Part shown: in pieces, positions 1 through 6,462 of the stretch | Layout of the letters: every line of letters starts with the position of its first letter | Numbering within the stretch: position 1 is the first letter of the stretch | From: Lysobacterales bacterium UBA5700 | GTDB taxonomy: Bacteria > Pseudomonadota > Gammaproteobacteria > Xanthomonadales > Xanthomonadaceae | Direction of reading: 5' to 3' | Length of the DNA: 7,152 nt | NCBI GenBank assembly: GCA_002420085.1 | Contig: DIHI01000106.1 | Span: 30,343-37,494, forward strand | Program-made: the position numbers and the translations under genes | Notes under the pieces: model-generated | Told to the model about the DNA's origin: nothing | The model's input: the letters and a program-made list of their open reading frames with translations, nothing else | The model's database searches: none

Positions 1-218
1 CCTGCATCTGCCGGATGTCCTCGACGTAGGCCGCCAACAGGCGATCCTGGCCGTCCGCCACGCGCGCATCCAAGGCATCCAGCTTCGGTGCCAGGGCCAT
101 TGCGAGGCCGGCCTGGGCCTGCGCGCGCGCAGCCTCGGTCAAGGCTCCGGCATGTTCGGCCTGCATCCGCTGGATGTTGACACTCACCGCCGTCAGCAGG
201 TCGCGTTGGCCATCTGCC
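1..218 (-). repeat. Two copies of a 53-residue coiled-coil repeat inside the sulfotransferase-like protein
   Basis: Residues 332-351 (LADGQRDLLTAVSVNIQRMQ) and 385-404 (VADGQDRLLAAYVEDIRQMQ) match at 10 of 20 positions, sharing ADGQ, LL and an I..MQ ending, with exactly 53 residues between equivalent Met codons (164-166 and 5-7). The DNA has diverged, so this is a protein-level repeat rather than a recent duplication. The second copy reaches the window edge, so the array may continue. Confidence 0.6.
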
Positions 219-1213
219 AGGGCCTGACCCAACCGTTCGAGTTGCTCCGGGATGCTGCCGATGTCGCGCGCGGCACCGGCAAGCGCGGCTTCGGCGTGTC
301 CGGCTCGCTGCCAGAGGGCATCAATGAAATTCGCTTGCTCATCGAGCAGACCGTCATACAGTGCCGACCAGGCGTGCCAGGATCCGGCCACGCTCTCAAG
401 CGCGGCCCGGGCATCACCGCCATCAGCCAGGGCGAGCAGAGCATCGTGCATCTGGGCCAGGGTCGGCGCCAGATCGCGCAACGAGTCTGCCCTTTCCTGC
501 CGATGATGGCGCATGCCGTGATCGAGAAAGCGCTCGATGTCGGTGCGCAGATCATCGTCCTGTCGCAAGCCATCGAGTGCAAGCTCGGAAGCGATCCGGC
601 GCAGGGTGCCCAGGCCATCGGCCAACACCTCGTCGTAGCGCACGAAACAACGCGGCAGATCACGAGTCGCCGCCTCGCACTCGATCAGATGGCGCAACCA
701 GAGCAACAGCGAGCGTGCCAGCGAGAAGCCGTCACGGGCAGCCAGTGAGGCTGCGATCTCCAGTGGATGACGCAAGACGATGACTGCCGACAGGCGACAG
801 TGGCTCGGGTCGAGTGCTTCGATCCACAACGGTGCCAACCGGCACATGCGTGGATCCTTGAGCGCGAACAGCGGGCCGGCGAACTCGGCCTGGGCATACG
901 ACCGGATCGCGGTCAGCGCCGACCGCGCCGCCGGATGCCCGCGCCAGTCAGTCGGCAGCGCGCGCAGATCGTCCCAGCGGCGGCCGAGCGCGGCCAACAG
1001 GCGCTCATCGGTTTCCACCGCGAAAGCGTTTTCCCAGTGACCGGTTCGGTTGCCCTCGCTCTCGCTGATCAGCCGCTGGCCGAGCTCACAGCCAGCCAGA
1101 TTGAGCAGGCGGGCCAGGGCCGAGGTGCCGCTGCGATGCATGCCCAGCACCAGGATGCCCTGGCGTCCGACGTGTTCGGCGGTGCCACCGATGGGATTGG
1201 CGTTCGCGACCAT
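1..1213 (-). CDS. Sulfotransferase family protein with C-terminal coiled-coil repeats (partial, C-terminus outside window)
   Basis: The reading frame is open from an ATG at 1213 to the left edge, giving 404 residues and no stop, so the C-terminus is missing. Residues 19-31 carry a strand followed by GMHRSGTS, the 5'-phosphosulfate-binding loop of PAPS-dependent sulfotransferases. FALKDPRMCRL (116-126), VLRHPLEIAASL (146-157, the 3'-phosphate-binding Arg...Ser pattern) and RYDEVLAD (192-199) complete a Sulfotransfer_3-like fold. By family knowledge it would transfer sulfate from PAPS to a glycan or other acceptor; the acceptor cannot be read from the sequence. From about residue 290 the chain becomes Ala/Leu/Gln/Glu-rich and helical, and a block at 332-351 recurs at 385-404, a period of 53 residues. 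There is no signal peptide, so it is probably cytoplasmic. The start lies 6 nt after the upstream stop; GAGG (1218-1221), 4 nt before the ATG, is a usable though close ribosome site. Co-transcription with the upstream transsulfuration gene is likely. Confidence 0.82.
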   Translation of the reverse strand, partial: MVANANPIGGTAEHVGRQGILVLGMHRSGTSALARLLNLAGCELGQRLISESEGNRTGHWENAFAVETDERLLAALGRRWDDLRALPTDWRGHPAARSALTAIRSYAQAEFAGPLFALKDPRMCRLAPLWIEALDPSHCRLSAVIVLRHPLEIAASLAARDGFSLARSLLLWLRHLIECEAATRDLPRCFVRYDEVLADGLGTLRRIASELALDGLRQDDDLRTDIERFLDHGMRHHRQERADSLRDLAPTLAQMHDALLALADGGDARAALESVAGSWHAWSALYDGLLDEQANFIDALWQRAGHAEAALAGAARDIGSIPEQLERLGQALADGQRDLLTAVSVNIQRMQAEHAGALTEAARAQAQAGLAMALAPKLDALDARVADGQDRLLAAYVEDIRQMQ

Positions 1214-1219
1214 GCCGCC

Positions 1220-2380
1220 TCAGTCCAGGGCCGAAGCCAGATCCGCACGCAGGTCGGCCAGATCCTCGACACCGACCGACAGCCGCACCAGATTGTCGGT
1301 AATGCCCAGGGCCGCGCGCCGCTCGGGCGGCACCGAGGCATGGGTCATGATCGCCGGGTGATTGGCCAGGCTCTCGACGCCACCGAGCGATTCGGCGCAG
1401 ACGAACAGTTCGGTGCGCTCCATGAATCGCCGGGCACCGGCCAGACCGTCCTTGACGTACAGGGTGATCATCCCGCCGAACCCATGCATCTGGCGCTCGG
1501 CCAGGGCCTTTTGCGGATGCGAGTCGAGACCCGGGTAGACCACCCGTTCGATCGCCGGATGCGTTTGCAACCATTCGGCCAGCGCGGCGGCGTTCTCGCA
1601 GTGGGCGCGCATCCGCAGGTGCAGGGTCTTGAGGCCGCGCAGGGCCAGGAAACTGTCGAATGGTCCCTGCACCGCGCCGACGGCGTTCTGCAGGAAGGTC
1701 ATGCGCTCGGCCAGTTCGGCATCGTCGCCAACCACGACCACACCACCGACGATATCGGAGTGGCCATTGAGGTACTTGGTCGCCGAATGCATCACCAGGT
1801 CGGCGCCGAATTCGAGTGGGCGCTGCACGGCCGGTGAGCAGAAGGTGTTATCGACCGCGACCCACAGTCCATGCTGCTTGGCGAACGCGATGGTGCGGGC
1901 GAGATCGACCAGTTTCAGGGTCGGATTGGTTGGTGTTTCAATCCACAGCAGCCGGGTATTCGGCTTGATGGCGGCGGCCAGAGCGTCGAGGTCATTGAGA
2001 TCGATCCAACTGAAATCGAGCCCGGCACTACCGCGCCGAACCCGCTCGAACAGCCGATACGTGCCACCGTAGACATCGTCCATGGCGATGACATGACTGC
2101 CGCTGTCGAGCAGGTCGAGGATGGTGGCGGTTCCGGCCAGACCGGAGGCGAAGGCATAACCCTGCCGGCCGCCCTCCAGTGCCGCCACGCAGCGCTCGTA
2201 GGCGAAGCGCGTGGGATTGTGACTGCGTGAATACTCATACCCCTGGTGGACGCCCGGACTCTGCTGGACATAGGTCGAGGTCGCGTAGATCGGGGTCATC
2301 ACGGCGCCGGTCGAAGGATCCGGCGACTGGCCGGCATGGACGGCGCGGGTGCCGAGGCCGAGGGGTCTGGTCGAGTTCAT
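1220..2380 (-). CDS. Cystathionine gamma-lyase / gamma-synthase-type PLP enzyme
   Basis: A complete 386-residue protein of the Cys/Met metabolism PLP-dependent family (PF01053), full length for the family. Visible residues include YSRSHNPTR (50-58; Tyr50 and Arg52 contact the cofactor phosphate of the neighbouring subunit), Tyr104 in DDVYGGTY (stacks on PLP), Asp177 in VAVDNTF (pairs with the pyridine nitrogen), the Schiff-base Lys202 in HSATKYLNGHSD, AESLGGVESL (329-338) with Glu330, and Arg366 in LVRLSVG (substrate carboxylate). This class either cleaves cystathionine to cysteine, 2-oxobutyrate and ammonia, or makes cystathionine from an activated homoserine; the two are hard to separate by sequence, and Glu330 occurs in both. 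The cystathionine beta-synthase gene 255 bp upstream favours gamma-lyase activity in reverse transsulfuration. The N-terminus (LGTRAVHAGQ) is typical, supporting the ATG at 2380. No strong Shine-Dalgarno is seen (a weak CGGA precedes the start). It is cytoplasmic and normally a homotetramer. Confidence 0.93.
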   Translation of the reverse strand: MNSTRPLGLGTRAVHAGQSPDPSTGAVMTPIYATSTYVQQSPGVHQGYEYSRSHNPTRFAYERCVAALEGGRQGYAFASGLAGTATILDLLDSGSHVIAMDDVYGGTYRLFERVRRGSAGLDFSWIDLNDLDALAAAIKPNTRLLWIETPTNPTLKLVDLARTIAFAKQHGLWVAVDNTFCSPAVQRPLEFGADLVMHSATKYLNGHSDIVGGVVVVGDDAELAERMTFLQNAVGAVQGPFDSFLALRGLKTLHLRMRAHCENAAALAEWLQTHPAIERVVYPGLDSHPQKALAERQMHGFGGMITLYVKDGLAGARRFMERTELFVCAESLGGVESLANHPAIMTHASVPPERRAALGITDNLVRLSVGVEDLADLRADLASALD

Positions 2381-2635
2381 TGCGATCCGTAATGACGAGC
2401 GGGCGCGACCGGGACGCGCCCAGAATGTCCGGCCTGGCCGAACGGGTTGATGACCGCCCCCGATGCGTTCGGTGGCGTATGCGGTCGGTCACAACGAGCC
2501 ATTGCCCGCAGGACCGCCCAATTCTGGTAATGACCGACTCGCTGTGCAGCACGGCGATCGGGTCGGGGCGACCCAAGTGGCACGGGCAGGGACAGCACCG
2601 GGGATTGCACCGCGAGTTGCCAGCCAGCGCATGAT
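2381..2635 (-). other. Intergenic leader between the beta-synthase and gamma-lyase genes, with two hairpins
   Basis: The 255 bp hold no gene I can support. Two inverted repeats lie close to the downstream start. One has perfect 7-bp arms, gggcgcg (2401-2407) and cgcgccc (2415-2421), around a 7-nt loop. The other has arms ccgaacg (2438-2444) and cgttcgg (2466-2472) around a 21-nt loop. Neither is followed by a T-run on the minus strand, so they do not look like classical terminators. The first sits about 20 nt upstream of the ATG and could affect translation or mRNA stability. I do not recognise a SAM or other known riboswitch, nor a clear sigma-70 promoter. Confidence 0.4.
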
Positions 2636-4006
<1,371 letters not shown>

Positions 4007-4037
4007 GCCCGCGCGGAATCCATCCGGTCAAAGGGCA

Positions 4038-4043
4038 ATTGTA
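4038..4043 (-). promoter_or_regulatory. Candidate -10 box for the cystathionine beta-synthase gene
   Basis: On the minus strand this reads TACAAT, 5 of 6 matches to the sigma-70 consensus, placed so that transcription would begin about 25 nt upstream of the ATG at 4006. No good -35 hexamer is seen at 16-18 nt spacing (the best is GGAGGC or TGGAGG), so an activator may be needed or the assignment may be wrong. Confidence 0.4.
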
Positions 4044-4085
4044 GCCGAGTCCGTTGGCGAGCCTCCACGCCGCAGCCGGGTCCAC

Positions 4086-4162
4086 GCGGCACGCATGGAC
4101 CGTGCCGCACAAGCCGGACGGTGGGTGGGCGCTGACGAGGGTAGGCGCCCGCCCACCGTCCG
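4086..4162. repeat. Two adjacent intergenic inverted repeats (7-bp and 18-bp stems)
   Basis: The first stem pairs GCGGCAC (4086-4092) with GTGCCGC (4102-4108) around a 9-nt loop. Six nt later a second stem pairs cggacggtgggtgggcgc (4115-4132) with gcgcccgcccaccgtccg (4145-4162): 18 pairs including one G-T wobble, around a 12-nt loop. Both lie in the gap between the ydcH-like gene and the beta-synthase gene, upstream of the latter's candidate promoter. No T-run follows on either strand, so it is not a classical intrinsic terminator. It could still stop readthrough from ydcH, be a dispersed REP-like element, or be a structured RNA. Confidence 0.55.
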
Positions 4163-4388
4163 CTGAGAACGCGGTCAAGACGGCAACCGACTGGCTGGCA
4201 GACGGTCCGTTCATGGACAGCGCGGTCATCCCGATGGCGACCAACCGCTCCGATCGGCGGTTACAGCGCGAAAAACCACCGCCGAGCACGGTCGGTTCGC
4301 AGGGGCGTCGCCGGCTGTCCGGCCGGTGGTCGGCCCGTGCCGAGTGTCCCGGCGCGAGCACCCGATCGACTGCCAGCGACGGGCCGTG
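4163..4388. other. Intergenic stretch without a recognisable gene
   Basis: Together with the flanking hairpins this belongs to a 402-bp gap (4007-4408) between the beta-synthase start and the ydcH-like stop. Reading frames here give Arg/Pro/Ala-rich translations without recognisable motifs. Only short GC-rich inverted repeats appear (for example gccgg/ccggc around 4310-4325). I see no tRNA-like cloverleaf. Confidence 0.4.
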
Positions 4389-4407
4389 CCCGCGCGCGGG
4401 TCAGGCC
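4382..4407 (-). terminator. GC-rich palindrome just downstream of the ydcH-like stop (possible terminator)
   Basis: A perfect 12-nt palindrome, cccgcgcgcggg (4389-4400), is flanked by GGCC on both sides (4382-4385 and 4404-4407). Together they form a stem with a 3x3 internal mismatch, starting 2 nt after the stop codon on the minus strand. The position suits transcription termination or 3'-end protection, but no U-tract follows, so intrinsic termination is uncertain. Confidence 0.35.
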
Positions 4408-4408
4408 G

Positions 4409-4633
4409 CTAGTGGGCTCGAACTTTCTCCTCGAACAGGCGGGTGAGTTGGTCCTTGGCCTGAAGTTTTTCGCGCTTCATTTGCAGCAGCGTGAGATCGT
4501 CGATCGGCAGCACACCCAGTTCAGCATCGAGCACCTGCTTGTCCAGTTCTCGATGGCGGTGATACAGCCGGCGCAACTCGGCGCTGCTGTTGATAAATGC
4601 CTCGACTTCCTCCTGGGGATGACCTTCGAACAT
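4409..4633 (-). CDS. YdcH-like small helical protein (DUF465)
   Basis: A complete 74-residue protein. The pattern resembles the DUF465/YdcH family (PF04325): a short N-terminus, then a first helix with ELRRLYHRHRELDKQV (19-34), a turn with ELGVLPIDD (38-46), and a second charged helix (LLQMKREKLQAKDQLTRLFEE, split here at about 49-69), predicted to form a helical hairpin. Family function is unknown; members are small, abundant cytoplasmic proteins. The start at 4633 is chosen over longer in-frame options because AGGAGG lies 7 nt upstream, the best ribosome site in the window, and the upstream extension is low-complexity Arg/Pro-rich. It stands alone, 385 bp downstream of the OmpA-domain gene and about 400 bp upstream of the beta-synthase gene, so it probably has its own transcript. 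Confidence 0.85.
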   Translation of the reverse strand: MFEGHPQEEVEAFINSSAELRRLYHRHRELDKQVLDAELGVLPIDDLTLLQMKREKLQAKDQLTRLFEEKVRAH

Positions 4634-4640
4634 GGCGTGA

Positions 4641-4646
4641 CCTCCT
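4641..4646 (-). promoter_or_regulatory. Shine-Dalgarno of the ydcH-like gene
   Basis: AGGAGG on the minus strand, 7 nt before the ATG at 4633. It is a consensus site and decides the start codon against the in-frame ATG at 4834. Confidence 0.8.
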
Positions 4647-5018
4647 GCTGGGGTGAGCGAACACGCTTCGACCGGCGGGTGTCGCCGGGAAGCGACTGAA
4701 GGTCGGGCCAGAGCCGCGCGCATGCAGGCCAAGCGCCAGCGCACGGGTTCCGGCATGGGTGTGCGGAACGGACGTGCGGGGGTGGAGCATTGGGTCATCG
4801 GCCTGGATCGTCGGCTTGGCTCGGCACACCGCACAGCGGGTTCGCTGGCGGCAATTCGACCCTACGCCGCCTGAGGCCGTCTTGCAAGCATTTCCGCAAA
4901 CGACTGATTTGAAACGATAAATGCCGCCTGAACGCCGAGATTCGGAAGCCCGCCGCAGTTAAGATTTCGTTCGCCCGAGCCGGATGAACCGATCGGACGC
5001 TGCACGGCGGGCGACCGA
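4647..5018. other. Intergenic region between the OmpA-domain and ydcH-like genes
   Basis: No gene is supported here. On the minus strand it holds the 3' end of the OmpA gene's hairpin (arms 4991-5000 and 5011-5020), a relatively AT-rich stretch (about 4889-4972) unlike the GC-rich surroundings, a weak candidate promoter near 4859-4887, and then a GC-rich stretch of about 210 nt up to the ydcH ribosome site. If the candidate promoter is right, the ydcH-like mRNA has an unusually long leader of around 220 nt. Confidence 0.4.
4859..4887 (-). promoter_or_regulatory. Weak candidate promoter for the ydcH-like gene
   Basis: On the minus strand TTGCAA (4887-4882) is followed after 17 nt by TAGGGT (4864-4859). 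Both boxes are imperfect. The spacer contains an interrupted palindrome, GCCT-C-AGGC (4869-4877), a possible operator. This is speculative. Confidence 0.22.
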
Positions 5019-5020
5019 TC
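4991..5020 (-). terminator. Hairpin overlapping the end of the OmpA-domain gene
   Basis: Arms gatcggacgc (4991-5000) and gcgaccgatc (5011-5020) pair over 10 positions with one mismatch around a 10-nt loop. The stem overlaps the stop codon (5019-5021). It is positioned like a terminator or 3'-end stabiliser, but no U-tract follows on the minus strand. Confidence 0.35.
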
Positions 5021-5972
5021 AATCGAGCAGGATCACGTCCACTCGGCGATTGCGTGTACGGCCTTCGGCACTGCCATTGTCGGCAAGCGGCTGGCTCTGA
5101 CCCAGACCACGGGCCTCCAGCCGACGCGGATCGACGCCTTCCTCGATCAATGCCTGTCGGACGCTCTGCGCCCGACTCAGTGACAGCGCCTGATTGGCGG
5201 TGGCCCGACCGGTGCTGTCGGTATGGCCTTCGATCAGCACCCTGGCACCCGGCCGACGCTGGACGAACTCGATCAGGCGACTGAGATTTTCACGGGCTTC
5301 CGGTCGCAGTGCCGATTGGCCACTGGCGAACACGTCACCGGAGAGGGTCATGACCTCACCGCGTGCTTCGCGTCGCGCGACCAGGCCATCGAGTTGCATC
5401 CGCAACGCGGCGGCGGCGGCCGTCGCCAAATCGGCCTCACGCCGGGCCAGTTGTGCCTCGCGCTCGCGCGCCTGGGCCAGACGACGCGCTTGCTCGGCTT
5501 CGGCCTGGGCGGCTTCGGCCTCGGCCACCGATACTTCGCGCGCCAGCCGCTCGCGTTCGATCTCCTCGGATCGGGTGAGGTTGAGCAGGCGCAGGCGCTC
5601 AGCCTCGCGGCGCGCGGTTTCGGCATCGCGCCGGGCAGCATCGAGCAGGATGCGATCCCGCTCGCGGTCGAGCGCCTCCGACTGGCTCCGAGCAAATTCG
5701 ACCTCGGCCGCCACCCGAGCCAGCAACAGACGGCGCTCGGCGATCAGGATGGCGTGCTCGCGAGCATCCGACTTGCTGCCGAGGATCCGGTCCATGGCCT
5801 GGCGTGCCCGCAGACGTTCGACGGCGGCAAGGCCGCCCAGCCTCGGATCGCCATCCAGTTCGGACAACTCGGCGATCAGCCGGTCGTGATCGGGATCGGG
5901 CTTGTCGGCGCCAACCGCGATCACCGGCAACATCAGCAGGAAACCGATCAGCATCGCCTTGAGGGCATTCAT
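5019..5972 (-). CDS. Periplasmic coiled-coil protein with C-terminal OmpA (peptidoglycan-binding) domain
   Basis: A complete 317-residue protein. Residues 1-22 are a Sec signal peptide (hydrophobic LIGFLLMLPVIAV, probable cleavage after VGA at 22). Residues about 75-205 form a long charged Arg/Glu/Ala-rich coiled coil in place of the eight-strand barrel of classical OmpA. Residues about 206-317 are an OmpA C-terminal domain: GDVFASGQSALRP (212-224), IEGHTDSTG (247-255), NQALSLSRAQSV (260-271) and the closing NRRVDVILLD. Asp252 and Arg267 correspond to the pair that holds diaminopimelate in peptidoglycan-binding OmpA domains. The role is presumably a periplasmic rod anchored on the cell wall. 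The start at 5972 is chosen over an in-frame extension to 6302 because it opens the signal peptide, has GGAGG 7 nt upstream, and overlaps the preceding lipoprotein stop as ATGA. DUF4398 and OmpA domains occur fused in some proteins; here they are separate adjacent genes. Confidence 0.88.
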   Translation of the reverse strand: MNALKAMLIGFLLMLPVIAVGADKPDPDHDRLIAELSELDGDPRLGGLAAVERLRARQAMDRILGSKSDAREHAILIAERRLLLARVAAEVEFARSQSEALDRERDRILLDAARRDAETARREAERLRLLNLTRSEEIERERLAREVSVAEAEAAQAEAEQARRLAQAREREAQLARREADLATAAAAALRMQLDGLVARREARGEVMTLSGDVFASGQSALRPEARENLSRLIEFVQRRPGARVLIEGHTDSTGRATANQALSLSRAQSVRQALIEEGVDPRRLEARGLGQSQPLADNGSAEGRTRNRRVDVILLD

Positions 5973-6340
5973 CGCACAGCCTCCGGGCCAAGCAGTTCGC
6001 GACTCAGTTCGAGGTTCTCGTCCTGTTTGCGCTCGACCTCCGCGCGCACCTGCGCCCGCCGAGTCAGTGCCAGCGCGAGTTCCGCCTCGACCTCGGCACG
6101 TTCGGCCAACCGTTCGGCATCGCCATAGCGCCGTTCGTCGCTGGCCAGCCGGGCTGCTGCCAGCAGGCGATCGGCGCGATCGGACTCTTCTGCGGCGAAC
6201 CGGCCAGAGCCAGCCTCGCGTGCCGCCAGCAGCCGTGCGTCCGCCGCTTGCAGGGCCGACACCGGCGGCTGACTGGCACAGGCCGCCAGCACGACGGCAC
6301 ACAGGATCGGGAAGCCCGTTCGATAGCTGAACTTGGACAT
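5969..6340 (-). CDS. DUF4398-type outer-membrane lipoprotein
   Basis: A complete 123-residue protein. Residues 1-20 are a lipoprotein signal peptide ending in the lipobox LAAC, with Cys21 as the lipidated residue. The following ASQPP lacks Asp at +2, so Lol sorting to the outer membrane is expected. Residues about 27-115 are Ala/Arg/Glu-rich helices with the pattern of DUF4398 (ADARLLAAREAG, then AARLASDERRYGDAERLAERAEVEAELA), a small helical-hairpin domain of unknown function. The start at 6340 is preferred to an in-frame ATG at 6433 because it opens the signal peptide; the ribosome site is weak. The stop overlaps the start of the OmpA-domain gene by 4 nt, so the two are probably made in fixed ratio and may act together, the lipoprotein at the outer membrane and the OmpA domain on peptidoglycan. 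That partnership is inferred from gene order. Confidence 0.83.
   Translation of the reverse strand: MSKFSYRTGFPILCAVVLAACASQPPVSALQAADARLLAAREAGSGRFAAEESDRADRLLAAARLASDERRYGDAERLAERAEVEAELALALTRRAQVRAEVERKQDENLELSRELLGPEAVR
5980..5984 (-). promoter_or_regulatory. Shine-Dalgarno of the OmpA-domain gene, inside the lipoprotein gene
   Basis: GGAGG on the minus strand, 7 nt before the ATG at 5972 and within the last codons of the preceding gene. With the 4-nt ATGA overlap it indicates coupled translation, and it settles the start of the OmpA-domain protein. Confidence 0.7.
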
Positions 6341-6346
6341 GCTGCG

Positions 6347-6375
6347 CTGACCGGTCGATTCAATGCTGCTATTGT
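6347..6375 (+). promoter_or_regulatory. Candidate pilU promoter
   Basis: CTGACC (6347-6352) and TATTGT (6370-6375) are separated by 17 nt, each matching 4 of 6 sigma-70 consensus positions. Transcription would start near 6382, giving a leader of about 80 nt. The GC-rich context makes the AT-richer -10 stand out, but this is motif matching only. PilR/sigma-54 control was considered; no clear GG-N10-GC site was recognised. Confidence 0.3.
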
Positions 6376-6399
6376 GTGCCCGGCCTCCCCTGCATGCAA
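6371..6399 (-). promoter_or_regulatory. Candidate promoter for the lipoprotein-OmpA pair
   Basis: On the minus strand TTGCAT (6399-6394) is followed after 17 nt by CACAAT (6376-6371), the latter 4 of 6 to consensus. Its -10 box overlaps that of the candidate pilU promoter on the other strand, so the two could compete for polymerase. Confidence 0.28.
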
Positions 6400-6462
6400 C
6401 GGTCGCGCCTGTTCTGCACGGCCCGTCGTCCACCCTCTCGAATCCTCGGTTCCGAAAGACTC

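Noticed and set aside
152..748. A 198-codon open frame on the plus strand near the left edge
   Set aside because: It is antisense to the sulfotransferase-like gene, whose frame is open throughout and carries both PAPS-binding motifs.
767..1837. A 356-codon open frame on the plus strand
   Set aside because: It covers parts of two real minus-strand genes and its protein (His/Gln/Arg/Gly-rich) resembles antisense translation.
2377..2610. A 77-codon minus-strand frame whose stop overlaps the gamma-lyase start as ATGA
   Set aside because: The overlap looks like coupling, but the protein is Pro/Arg/Ala-rich without motifs, has no convincing ribosome site and runs through two hairpins. A leader peptide remains possible but unsupported.
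2381..2635. Possible SAM-type riboswitch in front of the gamma-lyase gene
   Set aside because: Sulfur-metabolism context made it worth looking, but the hairpins do not match the conserved core of any SAM or SAH riboswitch I can recall.
4054..4446. A 130-codon plus-strand frame through the hairpin region and into the ydcH-like gene
   Set aside because: It crosses a strong inverted repeat, has low-complexity translation, and overlaps a real gene on the opposite strand.
4795..5022. A 75-codon minus-strand frame in the gap before the ydcH-like gene
   Set aside because: It has no recognisable family, no clear ribosome site, and Arg/Pro-rich composition typical of non-coding GC-rich DNA.
5223..6128. 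A 301-codon open frame on the plus strand opposite the OmpA-domain gene
   Set aside because: The minus-strand frame has a signal peptide, coiled coil and complete OmpA domain; this one has none of these.
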